Below are positions 22,187 to 31,657 of a DNA stretch of 64,000 bases, piece after piece (the stretch's first letter is position 1; every line of letters begins with the position of its first letter). The stretch covers positions 1 through 64,000 of the forward strand of contig KE561200.1 of assembly GCA_000442015.1 (NCBI GenBank), written 5' to 3'. The stretch is from Rozella allomycis CSF55 (lineage: Eukaryota > Rozellomycota). A model generated the notes under the pieces. It worked only from the letters and a program-made list of their open reading frames with translations, did not search any database and was not told the origin of the DNA. The position numbers and the translations under genes were made by a program.

Positions 22187-22999
22187 TTACACTTTATTTA
22201 TTGTACCACTCTTTGCAGTATTTGATGCAAGAGGGTTATTACTAGATGCACCGGTTGGTTTGGCATTTGAAACGCTTCTGTTGTATACGTCCGTAAAGTT
22301 TTCCACAAATGCAACAGAATTATGAAAAATGATCAGGCAAGGTGTCAAATAGAAAGTACCTGATAAAGTTACCAATGCCACAATTCCGAAAATCCAGATA
22401 ACTTGCACTATAAAGTTTGAAATATTAATGGTTGTAATCAAATTAGAAATGCGTTGATTTTTGAATTGTTTTGCCTGCTGATACATTTTCAACGTGAAAA
22501 GAAAAGTTCCCAATATAATATTCTCCAGAACAAGACCAAGGGAAAGATAAGAAAAGGCACTTGAATATTTTGGTGGTAAAATAGGTGATACTATGCAATC
22601 GTTTACTCCAACAACCATCCAGATTATTGCAAAGATGCAGTTCAAAGCAACGGTTATCTTGGAATATCTTGACCTTTTGATTGGATCAATGATGACACTG
22701 AAATACTTCAATACTGATAACAACGTGTTCGCTGTAGCGGATAGAACACTTAAAGAAACTAGTCCGGAAAAGACGCCTCTGTTAGTAATAAGCGCTTCAT
22801 TCAATACTAAATGGAGAAATAAGAATGTATAGCACGAAAAGACAATGACAAACAGTAAAGCTATCCAGTGTCTATAGGATCTTACCTTGTACACAAACGT
22901 ATCGGTGTATACTCGATACAAAATGAATACAATATTGAAGCAAATGAACATTAGCCCCATTCCCAATAATATGTATATTTGCCCAGGTTGGTTTAGCAT
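22187..22999 (-). CDS. Seven-helix membrane protein, copy 2 of a paralogous pair
   Basis: 270 residues, intronless, ATG at 22999. Collinear with the gene at 8832-9644 over its whole length: same MLNQPGQIYILLGMGL start, same seven hydrophobic segments, same DPIKRSRYSK loop and LSGTFYLTPCLI segment. The two differ mainly in helix 3, helix 6 and the tail. Both have AATAAA overlapping the stop codon. The flanking genes differ, so this is a dispersed duplication about 13 kb apart. Function unknown. Confidence 0.6.
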   Translation of the reverse strand: MLNQPGQIYILLGMGLMFICFNIVFILYRVYTDTFVYKVRSYRHWIALLFVIVFSCYTFLFLHLVLNEALITNRGVFSGLVSLSVLSATANTLLSVLKYFSVIIDPIKRSRYSKITVALNCIFAIIWMVVGVNDCIVSPILPPKYSSAFSYLSLGLVLENIILGTFLFTLKMYQQAKQFKNQRISNLITTINISNFIVQVIWIFGIVALVTLSGTFYLTPCLIIFHNSVAFVENFTDVYNRSVSNAKPTGASSNNPLASNTAKSGTINKV

Positions 23000-23091
23000 T
23001 TTCGTTTGTCAGAGGTTCGGAATTTTTATGGACGGCCATTATAAAGGAAAATATATGATCTATTATTGGCATCAAAATAAAAAACGTTTTC

Positions 23092-23540
23092 GTGCCTAAT
23101 ATTACATCATCAAATGATTCCAGTCAAATATTTACGAAATTTCTCATCCAAAATTTGCAAATGTTTTCCAACATTTTTAACAACAGTAATCAAATATTTC
23201 TTTCAGTAATAAAAGAATCTGATTTTACATTACTAAAAAGAACAGAAAATGTCGATGACAGCACAAAAGAAATGATAAATGCATGGGCAGCGAGCAGCAG
23301 CACAAATAAGAAGACAAGTGTCGAAACCATAACAGAATCAAAAGAAAAGTCAAAATCATCATTCTACTTTTTTTCACTGTACAAGTACTTTTATTTTCTA
23401 ACAGCAGACCAGCTAACATTTTGGAAGCGTTGAACAAGAAAAGCAATGATGCTGATAATAATGAGTGGGATAAGAAACGAAAAGAATTTACAAAAGATTG
23501 CAAAAATAGTCAAAGAATGATGCAAAGCCAGAAGAAACTA
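23092..23540 (+). CDS. Hypothetical polar protein, start unresolved
   Basis: An open frame (NDSSQIFTKFLIQNLQMFSN ... KEMINAWAASSSTNKK) is followed by a 26-nt GT-AG intron near 23382-23407. The next exon (RPANILEALNKKSNDADNN, then lysine-rich residues) ends near 23540. No ATG precedes the frame without a stop, so a small first exon or a misread start is likely; the frame runs back past 23092 without one. Low complexity, Ser/Asn/Lys-rich. No family recognised. Confidence 0.35.
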
Positions 23541-23708
23541 AAGGTTTGATAAAGTATAGATTTTTGACATTAATTTTGAGTCTGCAGAAAGAATAAAGCA
23601 TTTTTTAATGTTTTTGAATGTATTGAAGTATTATTAGCTGCTTATTTTATCATTTCTTTATCTTTTTAACTTGTTCTGTGTTTAGGGATCCCCAGCCACA
23701 TTGTAGAC

Positions 23709-26338
23709 ATGAGTGGAATTTTGGATGGTTCATATATGCAATCTCTGTTTTCTGGAAAAGAGACTGAGCAAAACTGGCTCCAGCGTGATGAAGTTTTGCA
23801 AAAGCTTTGTCAAGAAGTGAGCCGAGATATTTTGCGCAATGAAATTTTGTACAACAATATAAAAAAGATATATGATGATCTTGTAATCAATGTAATAATA
23901 AGAAATAAATAATAAAAGTGTCAAAGTTTGAGAACACAGTTGTCTTTGAACACTTGTAATTTTGTGGTAGCCTTAACGGACAGTATTGGAAAGGAGTTTG
24001 AGGTATTTGTGGAGAATTCGTTTGTGAATCTTTTGAAGCTGTGTGGGTTAACGAAAAAGATTGTGAGCAATGCTGGATGCAATGCATTGAAGAAGATTAT
24101 TGAGAATACGCAGAGTGTGAAGGCGGTTAATTTGATTACGGTGGCGATGGGTGATAAGAATGCCACACTGAGATTAAAGGCAACAGAGTTGTTGACTTGT
24201 TGTCTTGAGAATTGTGAAGTGAACCAACTTGGGAGGAATTTAGAGATTATTGATAAAGCGATTAGAAAAGTTGTCAGTGATGCATCAAGCGATGTGAGGG
24301 GTGCTGCGAAGGAATTATTTAATATTTATTCAGACAAATTTCCCGCGAAAGCTGACGAGTAAAATTATGAAATTGATAAAATGAGATTGTTGAATAGTTT
24401 GGAGCCGCATTCGAAAAAGATGTTGAATTCTTTGACGAGCTCCAAGACAAAACTTTCGTCAAGAAAGAAATTGAATTTGTCGAAATCTAAATCGAATATT
24501 GGATTGAATGAAACTATGGATTCTCCTCCTGTTAGTGTTGACATGATTCCAGTTCAAATAGAGATAGCTGAGCCAGAAACTAATTTGATAAAACTGATGG
24601 AAAGCCAAGAATTTAGTTTAAATTTAGATAAATTGAAGCAAAGAGATTCAACGGTGAGGTTAGAAGGATTGAATTACTTCATCAATTCATTTTCACTTGT
24701 TGATTACCAAATTGATTCAGAAGCATTAAATGACAAACATTTTAATATTTTTATTAATTTTATGAATAATTTAAATGGTATTTTCAGTGATACTCATTTA
24801 CTTGTTCAACAAAGCTTAATTGATACCCTTGTTCACTACAACAACATTCTGTATGAGAATGAGGATATTTTACCATTTTCGCATGAGCACATTGAAAAAT
24901 GTTTTGTTTCGATTTTAAATGTTATTGGAGATCCGCGATATGAGCCTGTTCCTGGAATAATGGATGGTTCTAACAGAATCATTAATTACGCCAAAACAAA
25001 AAAGACTCGTTTGGAATTTCTTACAATGTTAACAAACATTTTATCTTCTTCTTCTTTAGCTAGACGATCAAACATTAAGAAAATGTTAATTGAAATGTTT
25101 ATGAGCATTGATGAAGAATCAAGAATGACATTTTTAAAAAATAAGATTAATATCCTTTTTGTATTTAAAATTTATTATTTTTTGGTGTTTTTTCTTGATT
25201 TCAAGTTTTAAGACATGGGTTACAAAGTTAGTTCCAAACCTTCAAGATTCCAATGAATCGTTTCAATCACAAATAATTTCTATTCTAAAATATTTAGAAA
25301 AAATAAATCCCAAAGAATTTTTAAATATTATGTCTGGTTTAGATCAAGGATTACAAAGTAAGCCTTTAGCAATGTGAAATAGAAAGGTTGTGTTAATTCA
25401 CTAATATTAGACATAAATGAAAGAGAAGAAGTAGAAAGAGAACCTTTAAAGGCAATAACGTTAGAAGAAGCTATTGAACCGTTAATAAAAAAGACTGGAA
25501 ATTTGAAACGTAAGAAAACTTAATTTCTAATTTAAAGTAACAAAAGAATTGTCAGCGTTAGAAATAATTCAAAAATTTTATTCAATGCAAGTCGCTGATG
25601 TTTTAACGATAGAAAAAATAATGAAACTTTCACGTGACAATGAATCTACAATTTGGACAAAACCAATCGTCATGAATGTTTTAAAAACAATCTTTCATGT
25701 TTTAGATGACAAAAAACGAGTACTTCGATTTCAAAATCTTACTGTAGAAATTTGATAATTTAATGAAAGAATGCAGTTTGGCAATTTTGAAACAATTAAT
25801 TTTAAACCAAACTGATTTTTTAACTGATCATGAAACTGAAATTCTTTCCAGAATAATGTATTGTAGAAATAGTAAATCTTTGGAAGTATTTTCTTTTCAT
25901 TCTTCTTAATAGATTTGCGCAATGTCTGAAGATTGTATTGAAGCGTTCATTCAAGTTATAGAGAAACGAATTTGCTTAAAATCTTTCTTCAAATTGTACA
26001 AAACTCCTTCTAAAGACATTCCAACCGCCGCCATCTTGTATTTAGCCAGAGTCACTAGNTAGGTATTATCCTTCAGATGAACTTGTACACGAAATGACCA
26101 AATTATCTCCCTTTATCGTTCAAGTACTATTCTCCATTTCAGTTAAAAGGGATTCAATAGTGAAAATGTCGAAACTAGAAAAGCTATTGTTGACTGTCTA
26201 GTCGAAATGTACCACGTTCTCGGTGACCATCTCTTCGACCATCTAGACCAACTAACAACTCCCCAAAAGAAACTACTCGTCATTTACATTGAAAGAATGA
26301 AATTAAGACCAACTAGTGGTGCAACAACTATATTTTAA
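23709..26338 (+). CDS. CLASP-family microtubule-stabilising protein (TOG/HEAT)
   Basis: CLASP/Cls1/Stu1 proteins bind tubulin and rescue microtubules at kinetochores and cortex. Starts MSGILDGSYMQSLFSGKETE. The CLASP-N TOG array is evident (LRTQLSLNTCNFVVALTDSI, FVNLLKLCGLTKKIVSNAGC, DASSDVRGAAKELFNIYSDK). A basic linker with SKxKLSSRKK precedes a second TOG. The last exon carries the CLASP C-terminal pattern NVETRKAIVDCLVEMYHVLG, then LTTPQKKLLVIYIERMK. About eight introns, mostly 26-29 nt, one near 45 nt. The N at 26059 disturbs one exon slightly. The stop lies in TTTTAATAAACA; MIA40 follows 49 bp downstream in the same direction. Confidence 0.78.
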
Positions 26339-26387
26339 TAAACATTTTTCACTTTCCTTCCTAAACTGGGTTTTGAAATTTCTTAAA

Positions 26388-26819
26388 ATGAGCTACGCTA
26401 AAAGAGACGAAAAAGATACTATCATTTTCGTCACCCCAGAAGACTCTAAAATACTAGCAGACTCTGATAAACTAGAACAGGAAAACGATCAAGATAATGG
26501 CCATATGGGCGCTGTAAATGAAGAAACCGGCGAAATTAATTGGGATTGTCCGTGTCTCGCCGAAGCTATTAAACCACCGTGCGGAGAATTCTTTAAATCT
26601 GCATTCTCTTGCTTTGTCAATTCTAAATCAGAGCCTCAGGGGCAGGATTGCATAGATCATTTCATGGCAATGAAAGAATGCTATCAATCTTATCCAGAAA
26701 TATATCTAAAAGACGAAGATAATGAAACTGTAAATAATGAGGATTCTTCCAATACAAATAATGATGAAGCATCCGCTCTGGACAATTCTGATGAATCTTC
26801 TGTAACATCGACTCAATAA
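26388..26819 (+). CDS. MIA40: MIA40/CHCHD4 intermembrane-space oxidoreductase
   Basis: Oxidises and imports cysteine-rich proteins into the mitochondrial intermembrane space. 143 residues. The redox CPC is Cys54-Pro-Cys56 in NWDCPCLAEA. The twin CX9C pairs are Cys65/Cys75 and Cys88/Cys98 (CGEFFKSAFSC, CIDHFMAMKEC). A long acidic, Asn/Ser-rich tail follows. No transmembrane anchor is visible, so it resembles the short soluble animal/plant-like form rather than the anchored yeast Mia40. Intronless; the stop lies in CAATAAATT. Confidence 0.93.
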   Translation: MSYAKRDEKDTIIFVTPEDSKILADSDKLEQENDQDNGHMGAVNEETGEINWDCPCLAEAIKPPCGEFFKSAFSCFVNSKSEPQGQDCIDHFMAMKECYQSYPEIYLKDEDNETVNNEDSSNTNNDEASALDNSDESSVTSTQ

Positions 26820-26936
26820 ATTCTACACCATTTTTAAAATAATAGACTTGATCTACAAATTAATCTTTAGTGCGCTGCCAGTTGGCATCGCCCGATTTCG
26901 CATTTACCAATACATACACCCCTGTCATATATACAA

Positions 26937-27206
26937 ATGTCGGCACGACGCGTAAAGGAAGCAGTGGAAGCGATTGAAAACCATTATGGCCAAGGGAACC
27001 CAGTTGATTGGAATTCTTCAGCGTCCAAGGAAATGGAAACAACGCCATGCTGGTTTTTCATGAAACAAATTGTTGATTGTTACAATACTTCTAAACGGCC
27101 AGGAAAAGAATGCATAAACTTTGTTAAACAAGCAAGAGTCTGTTGCGTTTTACACTCAGATTGTAGCAACTGCCCAGCCCCATTTATGGAAGTTCCAGCA
27201 GAATAA
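26937..27206 (+). CDS. Small twin-CX9C (CHCH) protein, probable MIA40 substrate
   Basis: 89 residues, no introns, ATG at 26937. Two CX9C motifs (CWFFMKQIVDC and CINFVKQARVC) form a CHCH hairpin. Three to four further cysteines (CC, DCSNC) follow in the tail. This architecture implies import into the intermembrane space through MIA40, the gene directly upstream. I could not assign the specific family (a respiratory-complex assembly factor, complex I accessory subunit or mitoribosomal protein are candidates). Confidence 0.7.
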   Translation: MSARRVKEAVEAIENHYGQGNPVDWNSSASKEMETTPCWFFMKQIVDCYNTSKRPGKECINFVKQARVCCVLHSDCSNCPAPFMEVPAE

Positions 27207-27261
27207 AAGATGGATTTCATCACTCCTAGAATGCGAATCTAGTTATTTGTAATTGAATTTA

Positions 27262-28282
27262 TTAATGCTTTTCTGATCTTTTTCGTTTTTCGTGTTTTTG
27301 GTTGCCCCGCTCGGCTCTTTCCTTTGATCGAGATCTATTAAAAATCCTTTCAAGCAAAAGCTCTTTTCTGAGTTTATCTAAAGAGAACTCATTAAAAACA
27401 GAGGCGAATAGGACTTTGGAATCACACTTGCGATATAACGAAAGATCCTATTAATAAACATTGTGAGTTATTACTTGATACACACTTTCTGCAACACATG
27501 CCAAGTCGAAAGGATGAACCAAATCGCATTTAGTTAAAATCACTTGAAAATATACTTTGTGACTAATATAACATTTACATTTAAATTGGTACTAGTCTAG
27601 AAGATTAAAGAATATGTGATCTTGATATTTGAGGCCGTGTCTCGCATCCACCAAGAGAAAGAGCTTCCTGAGAGACTTTCGCTGACAATATGACATTATC
27701 TATAACAAAGCTCAAGAAACATTACCAATTCAGGCCATTTATTCTTCACTCCTTCTTCTGCTAGCGCAAAACCATATCCAGGCATGTCTACAAAATTAAC
27801 TTGGTCTGATAATTTGTAGAAATCAATGGTCCTTGTAAAACCCGGNATTTGTAGAAATCAATAGTCCTTGTAAAACCCGGTATATCACTATATGGGGCCA
27901 CGTTTCGCACACCAGTTAATGCATTAATCAAGCGACTTTTACCCACATTTGAGCGCCCAAGAAATGCAACTTCAGATACTTCGCAAGGAGGAAACTCTTG
28001 TGGTGATGAACATGACTTTAACAGTGATATTTTTCGAGGCAAGTAGAAAAGGTCCTTGTCTTTCTCAAGGGCTTTTTTATATGCAATCTCTGTCTTTTTA
28101 TTTCTTTGGCCTAAAAAGTAGCGGTCAATGTAGCTCTGTAAACTTAGAGAAGGATTGAGGTCGCTGGGACTTGCAGTTTTGACTGGAGGAGGCAATAATA
28201 AACTCTTGACCCATTCTTGGAACGGTGTGTTTCCGTGTGGTGTCTTTATAAAATTTGCAACTTTAATTGCCTTAACTGGCAT
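27262..28282 (-). CDS. EngB/YihA-type GTPase, mitochondrial (GTPBP8/Mrx8-like)
   Basis: GTPase implicated in ribosome assembly; eukaryotic homologues act in mitochondria. The start is the ATG of MPVKAIKVANFIKTPHGN (28282). G1 GRSNVGKS, a Thr-containing switch I (GFTRTIDFYK), G3 DMPGYG and G4 TKCDLV are in order. The EngB-specific DARHGLKYQD and a basic tail (ERGNQKHEKRKRSEKH) are also present. Three introns of 26-30 nt. A 34-nt stretch is repeated across the N at 27846, breaking the frame after TIDFYK; using one copy restores it. The stop lies in CATTAATAAATT. Confidence 0.85.
27812..27880 (-). repeat. 34-nt duplication flanking the N at 27846 (assembly artefact)
   Basis: Positions 27812-27845 and 27847-27880 are identical but for one base. 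They fall in the conserved GFTRTIDFYK region of the EngB GTPase, where a true duplication would destroy the protein. Confidence 0.85.
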
Positions 28283-28420
28283 TTGAAATTTTACTGGAAT
28301 ATTTAGGTCAAAAAACAATAAACTGAGTAAAAATTTGAATTTAATTCCTTTTTGAAATGAATGCTAACGATGGACTAAAATAGATTGAAGTCACGGGAGA
28401 CAATAAGTGGCTGAGATCAA

Positions 28421-29255
28421 ATGGATTTGTTTGAAACTTATGAGCAAGATTATACCGCTATTTCAACGAATTTATCAAGAAAACTTAAAACTACAGATTT
28501 ATCAAACTTGACTGGAGGTATATTATCTTTATTGATTGTATAGATCAAAGGAGGTCATTTTTAAAGGGTTTAGAGAAAGATGTGAGAGACGCGGAAGGCG
28601 TGGTAGGATTATATTATCTCAATTATCAAGGTTGGTAAAATGCAAATGGAGATATCCGGAATGGTCCCTTCTCAGAAGCAAAAGTGCCAACCAAAATTTA
28701 AAAATTATCAAATGGACTTTGAAAACTTAAAAAAAGATTATGTAAATAGAGACTTTGTGTTGAACTAGAAAATTGTCGCGAATAACTTAAAAGAGGTTGG
28801 CCATAGAGATGAATTGTTTCAAGGCGGCGAAAAAGACCTAGACTCTGTTTCTTACGACCAAAGACAAAAATTACTAAGGGGCACTGAAAGATTAGAAAAG
28901 AATAGCAAGCAGTTAGATCATGTTATTAACATAGCTAATGAAACACGTAATGTTTGGCCTATTTCAAAATTGTAGAGGATATTGGAGCATCTATAATGAA
29001 CAATTTAAGGTCACAAAGAGAGCAAATAGAGAACGCCACTAGAAGAGTAATGTTTACTAATCTATAATTATAGGTTCAAGATACTGATACCAGCTTAGAT
29101 AGATCCAATAGAATCCTCAAAGGGATGGCTAGAAGGTAATTAATAAAATGATTGCAGAAAGAATGAAAACAAACAAAGCAATAACTGCATTAATTATTCT
29201 TATACTGGTTGTTACAATTGTAATTGTTATTTTATCGAAACTCGGTTTGTTATGA
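28421..29255 (+). CDS. VTI1: VTI1-like Qb-SNARE
   Basis: SNARE for Golgi, endosome and vacuole fusion. MDLFETYEQDYTAI starts the Habc domain. The segment EKDVRDAEGVVGKMQMEISG, then PSQKQKCQPKFKNYQMDFEN, is diagnostic for Vti1. The SNARE coil includes NNLRSQREQIENATRRVQDT and LDRSNRILKGMARR. It ends with a C-terminal anchor (ITALIILILVVTIVIVILS). Six introns of 26-29 nt split about 225 codons into seven exons, the densest intron pattern here. It is the neighbour of, and convergent to, RAD17. Confidence 0.92.
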
Positions 29256-29302
29256 CGATTTATTAATAAATACAACGAAAAAAATACTTAATCTTATTTT
29301 TT

Positions 29303-30391
29303 CTATCGCCTTTTTATCCTTCTTATATCGTATAATGTCAAGTTTGTCAAGTCGCGTCTAGGTCTCGGGTAAGAATACGATCGAATCGGCTTGAAACTCT
29401 TGCTACTCTCTGACAAATTCAAAACAGAATATCCAGACGATGGTATATATGCTAGATAAGGTTCTAATTGCTCTCTATACTCCATGAATGGCGATTAATC
29501 CTTTTACCTGAAAACCGTTTAGACAATCTGTCTTTGATAATAGATCGATGATTTCACTGAGAACATGAACTTCTGAAATAAAGGAAATCATATTCTCTAA
29601 AAGAAATAAATTAAAAAGCCCGGAATCGATACCAGAGGTTACTATAACATCCTAGTAAATTACTTCATGATTGCGTACATAAGGTTTTAGCAGGGTAGGG
29701 TCCGTCTTGCTTTTATATAAAATTTTACCAAGTGCATGAAAAATCGCCAAAGTATTATCCTTCCCTATCGACAATACTGTTTTAGTATTCGGTAAAAGTG
29801 ACAAAAACTCATAGTTAATTTTAGCCGATCGCAAATCACCACAATTCATGACAGCTTCAAAATACTTATTTTTTCCCGATTTAATTCCAAGATATCTCTT
29901 TAGAAATGTTTGAGCGACAGCATTGAATTTTATTTCTAAATGCTCCAAAGGCGTAACTGAAGAGACAACATTTACATGATCAGGGATAATGAAAACAATT
30001 TTCGAGCATGAAGTCTTTTCGGAAAATCTCTTTAAAACGGTTTGAAATGTGATGTTTGATGTATTCATCCAATTCAAATCGATATCATCCACAACGATTA
30101 TACATTTTTTATGGTTTCGAATGAGATCTGTCAAAATTTCGCTAAACTGATTTTCTATAAATTATTTTCAATTTTTTTACTGTTGAAAAAGGGATTGAAT
30201 GTTGTAAGGTCGTAGTGAAGTTCCAGTGATAAAATAGAGATTGAATATGATCTTCCTACGCCAGAAGTACCACTTAAAAATATGAGATTGGTTGTTTCTT
30301 GCAAAAGCGCAGCTCTTACTTGTTCTATTTTGGATGGATTTATATGATACATCCAGTGGCTTGGGAAGTTGGAGCACCCAATAGTCCCCAT
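29303..30391 (-). CDS. RAD17: RAD17-like checkpoint clamp loader, short and with altered Walker A
   Basis: Rad17-RFC loads the 9-1-1 clamp at damaged DNA. Evidence: a P-loop region (LIFLSGTSGVGRSYSISIL), Walker B-like CIIVVDDID, sensor region KIVFIIPDHVN, NAVAQTFLKRYL, and the Rad17 signature GKDNTLAIFHALGKILYKSK followed by SGLFNLFLLENMISF. The C-terminus contains QLEPYLAYIPSSGYS. Three introns of 26-28 nt. The Walker A lysine is arginine (GVGRS). Only about 40 residues precede the P-loop, fewer than usual. An unrecognised upstream exon may exist. Confidence in the family is good, in the start low. Confidence 0.72.
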
Positions 30392-30684
30392 TGATCATTA
30401 TTTATTCATTTTGCGATTTTAAAGATTTGAATCCTCCTTGGTGATTTTGACGATGTGGATCCCTCATCCTTAATAAATACGATTATTCAAAATAACTGTA
30501 TATATTTAAAATATAAAAAAAAAGAATTTCCTTAAACTTTTACGTTCCTGCCTTTTTTTCTTTGCAATGATGACTTTAACATAAAAATCCTTGTGATTGA
30601 ACATTTCCACCCATCAGATCTTTATGTGGTTAAAATCTGATTTTCAACCGCAAAGCTACTTTCTGTGCCCATGAAACGGCAGAA
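30392..30684. other. Intergenic region upstream of RAD17
   Basis: AT-rich spacer of about 290 bp with poly-A. A short minus-strand ATG frame near 30394-30456 could be an upstream RAD17 exon but lacks a usable GT donor. Nothing else is recognised. Confidence 0.35.
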
Positions 30685-31357
30685 TCATGAAACCCCCCCC
30701 CAAAGCATCAAACATAAGAGGAATAAACCCTGCTCCGCTTGCTGGAATAGTGCATTTACTCCTTTTGATGTGCTCACGCAACCCTTAATGTTGCTGTGAT
30801 TATTGATTAAAAAGGAAGAGAAATACAGCGAAGAACTTGCAGCGTTAAATTGATCATCCGGATACAAATCACGTACTACAGCAGCGGCAACACGCACAAT
30901 TTCATTGTGCCTTTCAATACATTCAATACCAAGAGCAAACTGGGCAACTAAAACTTTGTTGTTGGTAAGTCCCAAACGTAAACTAAGAGCAGCCGAAAAT
31001 ACCAATAGCAACACCCAAACTTTTAATTCAAAAAAGCACAAGAGTGATTGATAGAAACTGGGTGGAGGCGAGATTTTTCACGATCATTTAAAGACGTGGA
31101 CATGAGACTTATTTTAATTGGTGCGGGAATGCATCGCGTTAAAAAATGCTGCGGTTTTCACCAAGATTGTTAGCTCTTTTTATATCTTTTGGAAAATGTC
31201 GCGTTTGCAAATATATTTCACACTTCGAGTTGTTTACACCGAGACCCATTTTTGGGCCTTCCTCAGCAATAAGATCGAAAACTTCTTTAACATTATGGGA
31301 AGGACCAATAATGGTACCACCATCTAAGTAGCATGCGTTAATTAACAATTTAGACAT
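30685..31357 (-). pseudogene. Remnant of a retroelement reverse transcriptase
   Basis: The minus-strand segment 31357-31139 encodes LLINACYLDGGTIIGPSHNV followed by LIAEEGPKMGLGVNNSKCEI. This is the palm/thumb signature of retroelement reverse transcriptases (canonical YLDDGTxxG ... EGPxxGLxxNxxKCE). The catalytic YLDD has become YLDG. The frame stops at 31139, and a second decayed frame (31041-30690) may be downstream element sequence. A run of nine C at about 30693-30701 lies at its end. No flanking repeats seen. It adjoins the C2CD3-like gene whose copies litter 11.6-12.9 kb. Confidence 0.6.
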
Positions 31358-31657
31358 TGGGCATTAATTCTTTCTACGGGTCACAAGTCAGAAATCCTGA
31401 CAGACGAAAATGCCATCAGTGAAGTCTGGATATTATTGTGTTCTTATTCCTTTTCAAATTTATTAGATTTAATAGTTTTTTCAAGGTGATTTTGTTTTCG
31501 ACTATTGATTTCCACTTCCTTACTTTTTATAGATCTGAATTTTCAGATCTTTTGTCAAGGGTTGGAAATTGGAATTCGAAATTTCGTATTCATTCTTGTT
31601 TGTTTGTTAATAAATTTCAATTCGATTTGTTTGTTTATATTTCGTCGCGCCAAAATC
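31358..31657. other. 300-bp region upstream of the C2CD3-like gene (5' UTR and promoter)
   Basis: AT-rich, no ATG-started gene. Positions about 31580-31657 are conserved in the minus-strand pseudogene near 12880-12950, so the duplicated block included this upstream sequence. Confidence 0.5.
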
